Shown here piece by piece: positions 8,918 through 17,642 of a stretch of DNA of 64,000 nucleotides. The first letter of the stretch is position 1. Every line of letters begins with the position of its first letter. The DNA is taken from the NCBI RefSeq assembly GCF_010500895.1, contig NZ_JAAAWO010000005.1, forward strand, positions 62,001 to 126,000, written 5' to 3'. The position numbers and the translations under genes were made by a program. Below the pieces are notes generated by a model, which made no database searches, was not told the origin of the DNA, and was given only the letters and a program-made list of their open reading frames with translations. This DNA comes from Alteromonas genovensis. GTDB lineage: Bacteria; Pseudomonadota; Gammaproteobacteria; Enterobacterales; Alteromonadaceae.

Positions 8918-9841
8918 TTGATTATAAGAACAAGAAAAGCGATGAGTAAGTTTAACCATGTGGTTTCTCAGAAATTTAACAATTTACCAGCATTGCTACC
9001 AAGTATGTTTGCTAAACAACCCGCCATCGACGAAGAAATTGTTCGTTTCTTTTTTAGCCGTTATCAACTGGTTGTTGCCAACGATGAAAAAGACAAAGAC
9101 GTTAGTTTTAAAACACGTCATAAAGTCTATTGTGAAGAAATGAAGTTTGAACAGACAAGAGCGTCGTCTCTTGAGGTAGACAAGTACGACGATAGGGCAG
9201 TGAACTGCTACATTAAGCACCTTCCTACCGGAGAGTGCGCAGGTACAATACGCCTAGTATTACCCCAGCATGGCAGTGGCGCTCTACCTCTGGAAGACAA
9301 GTTTTCCGATGCATTTTCTTGTTCGTCACTTTTGCCTTCTAATTTAGTGTCTGACGGCGTATGTGAAATTTCTCGTCTCGCTGTGCCCAGAGAGTTTCGA
9401 GTTAGGCAGTTTAAAACAAAAGTGTTACCAAGTGAAAAACTGGCGAAAGTAAAGCAAAACAAAAACCTAAAGTTCAATATTGAACAATTACCTTATTTAT
9501 CGATTGCGCTCTATTTAATGGCCACCAGTGTCTGTTTGCATTTAAATATGTCTCACGCCTATGTGCTAATGGAGCCAAAGTTGGCTAGACGAATGAAGGC
9601 GTTTGGCATTCACTTTAATGAAGTTGGCGAAGCTATCAGCTTTAAAGGGCAGCGAGTGCCTTACCGCCTTTCACCAACTACTTTAGTGAGCGAACTCTCA
9701 AACACTTTAAAGCGTTTTCAACAAGAGGTGCATCAGAGCATTCAGCCTAGTTTGAATAAAATGAGTGTTGATGCTTTCACCTCTACCGCTAACGTTCCGT
9801 TTGTTATAAAGCGTGAGGAAAGGGTTTCAGTAGCAGCATAG
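8918..9841 (+). CDS. PEP-CTERM/exosortase system-associated acyltransferase
   Basis: A GNAT-fold protein of the exosortase-associated acyltransferase group, related to N-acyl amino acid synthases. Visible features are the YCEEMKFE segment, the acceptor/CoA region GECAGTIRLVLP, the E-[IV]-SRLAV motif, and a C-terminal YVLMEPKLARRMKAFGIHF block. In genomes with exosortase/PEP-CTERM systems this family is usually near exopolysaccharide and exosortase genes; none is present here, so it is an orphan copy. TTG at 8918 has GGGAG seven bases upstream and is the chosen start; ATG at 8942 is the alternative. No membrane segment is visible. Family call good; substrate unknown. Confidence 0.8.
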   Translation: MIIRTRKAMSKFNHVVSQKFNNLPALLPSMFAKQPAIDEEIVRFFFSRYQLVVANDEKDKDVSFKTRHKVYCEEMKFEQTRASSLEVDKYDDRAVNCYIKHLPTGECAGTIRLVLPQHGSGALPLEDKFSDAFSCSSLLPSNLVSDGVCEISRLAVPREFRVRQFKTKVLPSEKLAKVKQNKNLKFNIEQLPYLSIALYLMATSVCLHLNMSHAYVLMEPKLARRMKAFGIHFNEVGEAISFKGQRVPYRLSPTTLVSELSNTLKRFQQEVHQSIQPSLNKMSVDAFTSTANVPFVIKREERVSVAA

Positions 9842-9859
9842 TAATAGGTTTTTTGGGGT

Positions 9860-9873
9860 TGAATACGTATGCA
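9860..9873. promoter_or_regulatory. candidate LacI-family operator (copy 1)
   Basis: TGAATACGTATGCA, palindromic at 12 of 14 positions with the central CG typical of LacI-family sites. The identical 14-mer occurs at 12142-12155. A possible promoter TTGAAT-17-AACAAT (9859-9887) overlaps it, which would fit repression of the amylase gene that follows. Confidence 0.65.
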
Positions 9874-9938
9874 TGTTTTTTAACAATACGTTAACGCGTA
9901 TCCTGTTGGCATTCAGAAAAATTGAAGTAATCAATACG

Positions 9939-11987
9939 ATGCCAGTTAAAAATATGTCTTCTTTTACTATTTCTTCGTTTCGAAAACCTATCGCGGTTGC
10001 TATCGTGGTCTCAAGTCTTCTAGCCTGTTCAGACAACGATACAATGAGTAATCAACAATCTCAGGGTTCAAACCCTACTGAGAATGGCCAGTCCTCTCCT
10101 AGTAAAGCGCCGTCTACTAAAGCGCTCTCCACTGAACACCTATCATTAGTGCAGGGCAAGCCGGTGGTATACCAGCTTTTTACTCGCCTTTATGGAAATA
10201 CGAATACAGCAAATATTCCATGGGGTAGCATTGAAGACAATGGCGTAGGTAAGTTCGCCGATATTAATGATGCTGCACTTTCTAGCATTAAAGCGCTAGG
10301 TACCAGCCATGTGTGGTATACAGGTGTGCCACATCACGCAGTTATCAACGACTACAGCGAATATGGAATATCACACGACGACCCCGATGTAGTAAAAGGC
10401 CGTGCAGGCTCCCCCTACGCAGTGAAAGATTACTACAACGTAAATCCTGACCTCGCGCTAAACCCAGCAAACAGATTGGAAGAGTTTGAAGCCCTCATAA
10501 AGCGTACACATGAAAATGGCATGAAGGTGATTATCGATATCGTTCCAAACCATGTTGCTCGCAGCTATCAATCGTTATCATTGCCCGAGGGACAAACCAA
10601 CTTTGGTCACAACGACGATACTTCAGTGGTGTATGCAAGAGACAATAATTTTTACTACGTTGTAGATAAAGCATTTGAAGTGCCTACCGCACAAGGCTAT
10701 GAGACCCTTGGCGGAGACGAACATCCCTTAGCTGATGGTGAATTTAAAGAGTACCCAGCAAAATGGACCGGAAATGGAGCAAGAGCTGCTAAGCCCGACA
10801 TTAACGACTGGTATGAAACCGTTAAAATAAACTACGGTGTGAAGCCTGATGGCACCTATGACTTCCCCACGTTACCTGCACAATACGCAGAGAAGTCATA
10901 TAGCGAACATGTAGATTTTTGGAAAGACAAATCCCTACCTGATTCCTGGTATAAGTTTCAGAGCATTGCCCATTATTGGTTAGATAAAGGTGTCGACGGT
11001 TTTCGTTACGACATGGCAGAAATGGTACCTGTCGAATTTTGGTCATTTTTAAACAGCAGTATTAAACAACGCTCGCCTGACGCGTTTTTATTGGCAGAGG
11101 TATATCAACCGTCTAAATACCGAGATTATATACACCTAGGCAAGATGGACTATCTGTACGATAAAGTTGGATTTTACGATACGCTTAAGACCATTATGCA
11201 GGGCTCAGGGAAAGTCAGTGATCTGGTATCTGTTCACAATCAAATTTCTGATATTGCACCCCATATGCTTCACTTTTTAGAAAACCACGACGAACAACGC
11301 ATTGCTAGTGAGGATTTTGCAGGCAGTGCAGAGAAGGGCAAACCAGCACTTGCCGTTAGCGCGCTGATTAGCAGCTCTCCAACGCTACTTTACTTTGGCC
11401 AAGACGTTGGGGAGGACGGAAGTGAAGACATGGGATTTGGCGACCCTACTCGGACCTCTATTTTTGATTATGCCGGCGTGCCTGCCCATCAGCGTTTTAT
11501 GAACAATGGAAAGTTTGATGGCGGTGCATCCACAGAGCAAGAAAAGTCTTTACGGAATTTCTATGAGTCCATAATGGCTATTGCTGCCAACCATGGCGCA
11601 GTGAACGGCGATTTTATCAGTCTGCACGATATCAATTTGAGTAATGCGCAGAATGATAATTCGCCTTCACAAATCCAAAACTCAAATAGCCGTAACTCAA
11701 ATAAACGCACCTCTCAACGCCTGCCAAGTAATAATTACAGTGAGCAGCAGTTTGCGTTTGCAAGGCGCTCACAAGATGATGGGTTTATTGTTGTTACTAA
11801 TTTCTCAGAACAGCCTGTAAAAGACATGCAGCTTATTTTCCCCACGTCTTTGTTTACAGAGTCAGAAATACCGTCGTTGCTTAAGCCTCTGGTCGGCGAA
11901 AAGCAACTCGCATTAGACGCTAAAGACGGCACTGTGATGACATCAGTTTCGCTTGAGGGCCTAGAGACACTGGTTTTTGAACTATAA
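9939..11987 (+). CDS. GH13 alpha-amylase-family lipoprotein
   Basis: An alpha-glucan hydrolase of 682 residues from the ATG at 9939. This start gives a normal lipoprotein signal (RKPIAVAIVVSSLLAC). The longer start at 9873 would overlap the operator and give a 52-residue leader; ATG 9954 is also possible. GH13 regions are intact: IDIVPNHV, nucleophile D358 in FRYD, acid/base E387 in LLAEVY and D451 in ENHDEQR. After the lipobox there is a Ser/Asn/Pro-rich spacer, and a second Asn/Ser-rich low-complexity insert lies at about 11640-11745 before the C-terminal beta domain. Likely anchored in the outer membrane or facing the periplasm. It is separately transcribed, with its own operator and terminator. 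Confidence 0.9.
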   Translation: MPVKNMSSFTISSFRKPIAVAIVVSSLLACSDNDTMSNQQSQGSNPTENGQSSPSKAPSTKALSTEHLSLVQGKPVVYQLFTRLYGNTNTANIPWGSIEDNGVGKFADINDAALSSIKALGTSHVWYTGVPHHAVINDYSEYGISHDDPDVVKGRAGSPYAVKDYYNVNPDLALNPANRLEEFEALIKRTHENGMKVIIDIVPNHVARSYQSLSLPEGQTNFGHNDDTSVVYARDNNFYYVVDKAFEVPTAQGYETLGGDEHPLADGEFKEYPAKWTGNGARAAKPDINDWYETVKINYGVKPDGTYDFPTLPAQYAEKSYSEHVDFWKDKSLPDSWYKFQSIAHYWLDKGVDGFRYDMAEMVPVEFWSFLNSSIKQRSPDAFLLAEVYQPSKYRDYIHLGKMDYLYDKVGFYDTLKTIMQGSGKVSDLVSVHNQISDIAPHMLHFLENHDEQRIASEDFAGSAEKGKPALAVSALISSSPTLLYFGQDVGEDGSEDMGFGDPTRTSIFDYAGVPAHQRFMNNGKFDGGASTEQEKSLRNFYESIMAIAANHGAVNGDFISLHDINLSNAQNDNSPSQIQNSNSRNSNKRTSQRLPSNNYSEQQFAFARRSQDDGFIVVTNFSEQPVKDMQLIFPTSLFTESEIPSLLKPLVGEKQLALDAKDGTVMTSVSLEGLETLVFEL

Positions 11988-12072
11988 GAGTTAATAGCAC
12001 TGTCTTTTTCGTGACTTTTATTAATAGCCCAGGCAAGCGCTTGATAAGCAGCCTCAAATAAAAGCATCCGGT

Positions 12073-12117
12073 AAAAGCCACTTTGTTTGTATTAAGCAAG
12101 CCAAGTGGCTTTTTTGT
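12073..12117 (+). terminator. rho-independent terminator after first amylase
   Basis: AAAAGCCACTT and AAGTGGCTTTT pair across a 19-base loop and run into TTTTT. It separates the first amylase from the following operon. Confidence 0.75.
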
Positions 12118-12141
12118 TTACAGGTCCTAGTTCCCAGGTAG

Positions 12142-12155
12142 TGAATACGTATGCA
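12142..12155. promoter_or_regulatory. candidate LacI-family operator (copy 2)
   Basis: Exactly the same 14-mer as at 9860-9873. It sits just upstream of a good -35 box (12161), so its centre would be near -47 relative to the predicted transcription start. That is unusual for a simple repressor site. Confidence 0.65.
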
Positions 12156-12160
12156 GTGAA

Positions 12161-12189
12161 TTGGTATCTTAGTGTTACACAGGTACTAT
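12161..12189 (+). promoter_or_regulatory. predicted sigma70 promoter of the cyclomaltodextrinase operon
   Basis: TTGGTA, a 17-base spacer, then TACTAT. Transcription would start near 12196, about 40 bases before the GTG start codon of the next gene. Confidence 0.5.
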
Positions 12190-12236
12190 CTTCTTTCGCT
12201 TTTTACTTAACGTCTTTTTAACATGAGGTGGTCTTA

Positions 12237-14315
12237 GTGACGTCTCCAGTTTTAAATTTTCTCCGGTCGTCTCTTCTCAGGTTTGCTTTACCACGAAAGA
12301 CTGTGGGAACAAGTCTTTTTAGAATAGGCGCTTCGCGAGCTGGCCTTTTGCGAACACGCTTTTTACAACCAAGTTCTTTACAAATAGCCACTGCAGCATT
12401 GTTCACAGTTTCAGCAAGCACGCTTCCTGTGTATGCCGCCAAAGGCAGTATTGATGTTTATCCACCAAATTGGTGGGTAGGTATGGAATCGCCATTGGTT
12501 GAATTGATGCTTCATGGTGACAATATTGCTAATAAAAAAGTTTCGGTAAATAGAGAGGGGGTCGTTATTAATGCAGTAACGGCATTAGATAGCCCCAACT
12601 ATCTATTTGTTACCTTGGACATTTCAAATGCAGCAAGCGGCGAGCTGATATTTACGTTAACTGATGACGCAGAAAATACGAGTAATATTAACGCAAACAA
12701 CGAAGCTGGCTCGGCAAAAGTCTCTCATTCGTCTGCTAACTCGTCCTCCAACTTACTTTCTTATGAGTTTTCTTATGAACTGCAGCCTCGAGACAGTGAG
12801 AGTAAAAGTCGTGAAGGGTTCTCTGCTAAAGATGCAATTTATCTCATTACGCCAGATAGGTTTGCTAATGGCGACTCCAGTAACGATGATGTCGCTGGTT
12901 ACCGAGATATTGTTGATAGGTCGAACAAGGGTGGCCGACATGGCGGTGATATCAAGGGCATTATAGATAACCTTGGTTACATCGCAGACATGGGCTTTAC
13001 GCAAATTTGGACAATGCCAATGCTTGAAAATGCAATGGCCAAATACAGTTACCACGGGTATTCCACAACTGACTTTTATCAAATAGACCCTCGCTTCGGT
13101 ACCAATGCCGATTATGTCACGCTCAGTGAAAAAGCAAACGAGCAGGGCGTTGGCATTATCATGGATATGGTGCTTAATCACATAGGCAGTGGTCACCTGT
13201 GGATGGAGGATACACCTTCAGATGATTGGATAAATAACGAGGGGAATTTCGTTGCCACCACGCACAAGCGAGAATCACTTCACGACCCTCATGTTATAGA
13301 AAGCGATATTGAAGGCTTTAGCGATGGTTGGTTCGTTCCTACCATGCCAGATCTCAATCAAAAAAATCCTCATTTAGCGAATTACTTAATTCAAAACGCT
13401 ATTTGGTGGGTGGAGTTTGCCGGTTTAAGCGGCATTCGTGTAGATACCTATTCCTATTCCGATAAAGGGTTTTTGTCAAAGTGGACAGCCCGTCTTATGT
13501 CAGAATATCCAAGCCTTAACATTGTGGGAGAAGAGTGGACGATTAACCCAGCCATTACCGCTTACTGGCAGGCGGGAAGCCATCGTCATGATGAGTACGT
13601 TAGTGCATTGCCATCTGTAATGGATTTTCCACTACAGGCCGCGCTGACATCTGCACTTACACAAGAAGAGTCATGGAACACAGGGCTAGGGAATATTTAT
13701 GAAACGCTGGCGACCGACTTCCTATATGGTGATCCTAACAACCTAGTGATATTTCCTGATAATCATGACATGAGCCGTATTTTTACTCAGCTTGGTCACG
13801 ATATAGACAAATGGAATATGGCTATGACGTTTTTCCTAACCACCCGTGGTATTCCTCAAGTATTCTATGGAACAGAAATTCTCATGGCCAACCCTGACAG
13901 TTCAGATCACGGAATTATCAGGTCCGATTTTCCAGGCGGCTTCAAACAGAATAGCGATTCAGCAGTAAATGCATTTACAGGCGAAGGATTGTCACAAGAT
14001 GAACGTTGGGCGCAGCAACGGGTGAAAACATTATTAGCTTTGCGACAAAATTATCCCAACGTGTTTATGGGAGAAATGAAGCATTACGCCCCTCATGATG
14101 GCGTTTATACGTATTTCCGCCGCGCTGAAGAGGATGACGGTAGCATGATAATGGTAATAATGAATAAACAAGAGGCGAAGGTATCTCTTGCTCGTTATTC
14201 GACCATGCTATCAAAATACACGCAAGCCACTCGCCTAAGCGATAAAACCGTATTTGGCGTTGACGACACGTTAACGTTGCCACCAATGTCTGCAACGGTA
14301 TTCGTTGTAAATTAA
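12237..14315 (+). CDS. cyclomaltodextrinase-type GH13 enzyme, exported
   Basis: 692 residues from GTG 12237, which follows GAGGTGG at a 6-base distance; GTG 12228 is an alternative. A long basic N-region and hydrophobic stretch end in VYAAKG, an export signal with likely signal peptidase I cleavage, so periplasmic. The mature N-terminus (IDVYPPNWWVGM...VELMLHG) is the cyclomaltodextrinase N-terminal domain. The catalytic barrel carries MDMVLNHIG, nucleophile D403 in GIRVDTYSY, E432 in VGEEW and D511 in FPDNHDMSR. The C-terminal beta domain ends PPMSATVFVVN. Such enzymes open cyclodextrins and cut linear maltodextrins to maltose and glucose. First gene of a three-gene operon with the MFS carrier (26 bases on) and another amylase. 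Confidence 0.9.
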   Translation: MTSPVLNFLRSSLLRFALPRKTVGTSLFRIGASRAGLLRTRFLQPSSLQIATAALFTVSASTLPVYAAKGSIDVYPPNWWVGMESPLVELMLHGDNIANKKVSVNREGVVINAVTALDSPNYLFVTLDISNAASGELIFTLTDDAENTSNINANNEAGSAKVSHSSANSSSNLLSYEFSYELQPRDSESKSREGFSAKDAIYLITPDRFANGDSSNDDVAGYRDIVDRSNKGGRHGGDIKGIIDNLGYIADMGFTQIWTMPMLENAMAKYSYHGYSTTDFYQIDPRFGTNADYVTLSEKANEQGVGIIMDMVLNHIGSGHLWMEDTPSDDWINNEGNFVATTHKRESLHDPHVIESDIEGFSDGWFVPTMPDLNQKNPHLANYLIQNAIWWVEFAGLSGIRVDTYSYSDKGFLSKWTARLMSEYPSLNIVGEEWTINPAITAYWQAGSHRHDEYVSALPSVMDFPLQAALTSALTQEESWNTGLGNIYETLATDFLYGDPNNLVIFPDNHDMSRIFTQLGHDIDKWNMAMTFFLTTRGIPQVFYGTEILMANPDSSDHGIIRSDFPGGFKQNSDSAVNAFTGEGLSQDERWAQQRVKTLLALRQNYPNVFMGEMKHYAPHDGVYTYFRRAEEDDGSMIMVIMNKQEAKVSLARYSTMLSKYTQATRLSDKTVFGVDDTLTLPPMSATVFVVN

Positions 14316-14341
14316 TTTAAAAACAATAAATAGAGCTAATT

Positions 14342-15850
14342 ATGCAAGCAACTCAACCCCGCCTCTCATTTTGGCAAATTTGGAATGTCAGTTTTGGCTT
14401 CCTTGGCGTTCAATTTGGTTTTGCCCTGCAAAACGCAAATGTGAGCCGTATTCTTTCAGATCTGGGCGCCGATCTTCACTCTTTGTCATTGTTTTGGCTT
14501 GTCGCCCCAATTATGGGCTTAATCGTGCAACCGATTGTAGGTTCTGCGTCGGACAGAACGTGGAATAGACTGGGCCGCAGAAGACCGTTTATTTTAGCCG
14601 GTGCCGTGGCTGCCGTTGTGGGTATGATATTGCTACCTAATGCGCCTATTTTTGTGGCGTTTTTAGCGCCAATGGTAATGGGGGCGCTCATGGTTGCGCT
14701 CATGGATGCCTCGTTTAATGTGTGCTTTCAGCCGTTTCGCTCATTAGTTTCAGACATGGTTCCGCCATCGCAGCGCAATGTGGGCTATTCTATTCAGTCT
14801 CTTCTTATTAATATCGGTGCTGTTATTGGCTCTATCCTTCCCTTTGTGCTCACCAACGTTGTGGGTTTAGAGAACACGGCGCAAATGGGGGAGGTTGCAC
14901 CTTCAGTAATGTGGGCATTCTATATCGGTGCTTCAGTGTTGTTGGGTACCGTTATTTGGACCGTGTTTAGAACGAAAGAATATTCGCCTGAAGAATACAG
15001 TCGATATAAAGGGTTGAGTCCTGAACAGGGCGCTTCCCTTAACTCAGAGAAAAAAGAAAAGAAGGCTCCACTAGCACAGCGTTTAAAAGAGTTCTTTGCG
15101 TTAGTGGCAACTATGCCTAAAACCATGAAACAGTTAGCGGTTGTGCAATTTTTCTCATGGTTTGCACTCTTTATCATGTGGGTATACACCACGCCCGCTA
15201 TTACCCAACATATATGGAACGTAGATAAGCAATGGTTTGACCCTGCATTTATCGCAGCTGCTCCTATGGTTCCAGAGGCTATCATTATGGCCAAAGGTGC
15301 CGCCGGCGACTGGGTGGGCATTCTATTTGCCGCTTATTCTGTGTTTGCCGCTATTTTCTCTATCTTTCTTGCAAAGCTAGCGGACAAATTTGGTCGCAAA
15401 ACCATTTATGCTGGCGCGTTGGCACTGGGCGGCCTGAGTTACGTGAGCTTTTTATTCTTCCAAGATTTAACCATGGTAAACGTCAACCTTCTCATCACAG
15501 AAGTTACCGTACCTCTTGGTGCCGTTAAATTACTCATACCCATGATAGGCGTGGGTATTGCGTGGGCCGCTATTCTTGCAATGCCTTACGCTATGTTGGC
15601 TGGTGCACTTCCTGCTGATAAAACTGGCGTGTACATGGGCATATTTAACTTTACCGTTGCGGCGCCACAAATTGTATCAGGCCTAACAGCAGGTTGGATC
15701 TTAAGTAGCGTTTTCGATAACGACGCTAAATACATCATTGTCGTTGCGGGTGTGTCCATGGTGATTGGTGCTATAGCAGTATTTTTTGTAAAAGAAGCTG
15801 ATACCAGTGAAATTGTTGAAGAAAAAGGAGTTATTCAAGATGGTGTCTAA
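14342..15850 (+). CDS. MFS sugar transporter (SLC45-like), probable maltose/maltodextrin carrier
   Basis: 502 residues with about 12 hydrophobic segments. The loop motif GSASDRTWNRLGRRRPFILAG is the MFS signature after helix 2, in the version seen in sucrose/maltose proton symporters of the GPH/SLC45 group. A charged central loop (EQGASLNSEKKEKKAP, about residues 228-243) separates the two halves. It lies between two periplasmic alpha-glucan hydrolases in one operon and overlaps the next gene by 11 bases, which supports uptake of their products across the inner membrane. Substrate and direction are inferred from context. Confidence 0.88.
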   Translation: MQATQPRLSFWQIWNVSFGFLGVQFGFALQNANVSRILSDLGADLHSLSLFWLVAPIMGLIVQPIVGSASDRTWNRLGRRRPFILAGAVAAVVGMILLPNAPIFVAFLAPMVMGALMVALMDASFNVCFQPFRSLVSDMVPPSQRNVGYSIQSLLINIGAVIGSILPFVLTNVVGLENTAQMGEVAPSVMWAFYIGASVLLGTVIWTVFRTKEYSPEEYSRYKGLSPEQGASLNSEKKEKKAPLAQRLKEFFALVATMPKTMKQLAVVQFFSWFALFIMWVYTTPAITQHIWNVDKQWFDPAFIAAAPMVPEAIIMAKGAAGDWVGILFAAYSVFAAIFSIFLAKLADKFGRKTIYAGALALGGLSYVSFLFFQDLTMVNVNLLITEVTVPLGAVKLLIPMIGVGIAWAAILAMPYAMLAGALPADKTGVYMGIFNFTVAAPQIVSGLTAGWILSSVFDNDAKYIIVVAGVSMVIGAIAVFFVKEADTSEIVEEKGVIQDGV

Positions 15851-17564
15851 ACGCACAGCAATCGCGATGGCCATAGCGACATTATTAACAGCCTCCTGCA
15901 CAAACTCGAATAACGCCACAAGCAAGGCAGATGTTAATCACCAGGGAGCTAATGTTGAGTCGCTGAATAATCAAACAATAGTAGGCACAACCACACCCTT
16001 TGCGAGGGAAGCTATTTACTTTGTAGTGACCGATAGATTCGTTGATGGTGACAAGTCGAATAATTTTGAGGACCAAGGTGGAGACTATCCTACTTGGAGG
16101 CTGCCACTAGAGGGGCCTGAAGGCAAAAAAGCCTACGTAGGGTATATGGGCGGCGACTTAAAAGGTATTTTACAAAACGCCGACTACATTACAGAGATGG
16201 GCTTTACCGCAGTGTGGATGACACCGGTTCATGACAACCCTGATTATGCGTTTAATGGCGACGAACAAATCACCTATGGCGGCGCATTTAAAGACGGTGG
16301 TAAAACTGGTTATCACGGGTATTGGGCGTCGAATTTTTATCAACCCGACGAGCATTTGGTGAGTGAAGACCTGACCGTTAAGCAATATACCGCACAAATG
16401 CGCGAGCAGGGTTTAAAGTCAGTGTTTGATATTGTGGCTAATCATGGTTCACCCAGTTTCACCATGACTAATGATTTACCAGGATACGGTGAGCTATACG
16501 ATAAAAACGGGCTTTTGGTGGCAGACCATCAAAATTTAGCGCCTGAGGATTTAGATCCAAAAAACAATCCTCTGCATGCCTTTTTTCACAACTATCCAGA
16601 CTTAGTGAAGCTTTCTAACTTAGATGACGAAAACCCAGCCCTAAGAGATTACTTGATCAACAGTTACCTTTATTGGATTTCTCAGGGGGCTGATGCGTTT
16701 CGAATAGACACTATTCGCCATGTGCCTCATGCGTTTTGGCGAGAAATGTCCGACCGTGTGCGTGAAGAAAACCCTGACTTTTTTATGTTCGGAGAAAGCT
16801 TCGATTACGAGGCGAATAATATTGCGCAGCACACACTAGATAAAAACGGCAACATCAGTGTGCTCGACTTCCCTATGCAAAAAGCCATGTTGTCAGTGTT
16901 TGAAAAACCACTGGACAGTGATTTTGCGGATATGAAAGAGGTGTTACACCTTACCCATGGGCCTTATGAAAACGTGTATGATTTAACGACGTTTTACGAT
17001 AATCATGACATGGCCCGCATGAATGCCACAGATGATGGGTTTATCAATGCTCATAACTGGTTATTTACGGTAAGAGGAATTCCGGTTGTATATATGGGGT
17101 CTGAAATTGGCTTTATGCGCGGCACTGCAGAGCATGCTGGTAATCGCAATTATCTAGGGCAAGAGCGTATCGACAGCGCAAAAGCCAACCCAATTCAGCA
17201 AGCGCTTAGCGATATTGCTAACGTGCGAAAAGCAACGCCGGCCTTGCAGCGTGGGCTTCAGTTAAATGTTGAATTAAAAGAGCACAAAGCGGTGTTCTAT
17301 CGCGTGTTACAAGATAAAGAAAATCAGCAAACCGCGCTAGTGTTGTTGAATAAGTCCAATAAACCTGCCTCGTTTAATGTGTCGCAGTTTATGCAAGAGG
17401 GGCAGTGGCAGGAGCAGTTAGGCGGTGAAAGCCAGCAGATACGAGAGGGCGGTTCGCTCTTAAGTACTGTGGCGGCTAACGGTGTTCAAGTATGGGTGCG
17501 TGATGGCGCTATTACGAACGATGAACTAATGGCTACCCTGGCTGACCAAATGAAAAGGCAGTAA
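15840..17564 (+). CDS. GH13 alpha-amylase-family lipoprotein (third)
   Basis: 574 residues from ATG 15840, which is preceded by AAGGAG and starts inside the last codons of the transporter gene (11-base overlap, translational coupling). The signal ends in lipobox TASC. GH13 regions are complete: FDIVANHG, nucleophile D290 in FRIDTIRH, E319 in MFGESFD and D390 in YDNHDMAR. Internal motifs (YMGGDLKGI, DYAFNGDE) resemble bacterial alpha-amylases with a calcium-site N-terminus. The C-terminal domain is short. A periplasmic-side lipoprotein role in trimming maltodextrins is inferred. Last gene of the operon, followed by a strong terminator. Confidence 0.9.
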   Translation: MVSKRTAIAMAIATLLTASCTNSNNATSKADVNHQGANVESLNNQTIVGTTTPFAREAIYFVVTDRFVDGDKSNNFEDQGGDYPTWRLPLEGPEGKKAYVGYMGGDLKGILQNADYITEMGFTAVWMTPVHDNPDYAFNGDEQITYGGAFKDGGKTGYHGYWASNFYQPDEHLVSEDLTVKQYTAQMREQGLKSVFDIVANHGSPSFTMTNDLPGYGELYDKNGLLVADHQNLAPEDLDPKNNPLHAFFHNYPDLVKLSNLDDENPALRDYLINSYLYWISQGADAFRIDTIRHVPHAFWREMSDRVREENPDFFMFGESFDYEANNIAQHTLDKNGNISVLDFPMQKAMLSVFEKPLDSDFADMKEVLHLTHGPYENVYDLTTFYDNHDMARMNATDDGFINAHNWLFTVRGIPVVYMGSEIGFMRGTAEHAGNRNYLGQERIDSAKANPIQQALSDIANVRKATPALQRGLQLNVELKEHKAVFYRVLQDKENQQTALVLLNKSNKPASFNVSQFMQEGQWQEQLGGESQQIREGGSLLSTVAANGVQVWVRDGAITNDELMATLADQMKRQ

Positions 17565-17597
17565 AGCGCGAGGCTGCAAACCTAGCTTAACCAAGTC

Positions 17598-17632
17598 AAA
17601 AAAGGGTGCGTTCATCACGCACCCTTTTTGGT
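17598..17632. terminator. bidirectional terminator between the glucan operon and the LacI gene
   Basis: AAAGGGTGCGT and ACGCACCCTTT pair around TCATC, with A-run before and T-run after, so it can serve both convergent transcripts. Confidence 0.85.
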
Positions 17633-17642
17633 TTTTAACGCT

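Noticed and set aside
9873..9938. Earlier ATG for the first amylase
   Set aside because: It overlaps the candidate operator and would give a 52-residue leader before the lipobox.
12753..13196. A 147-codon minus-strand reading frame inside the cyclomaltodextrinase gene
   Set aside because: It is antisense to conserved GH13 motifs and has no homology or ribosome site; a shadow of codon use.
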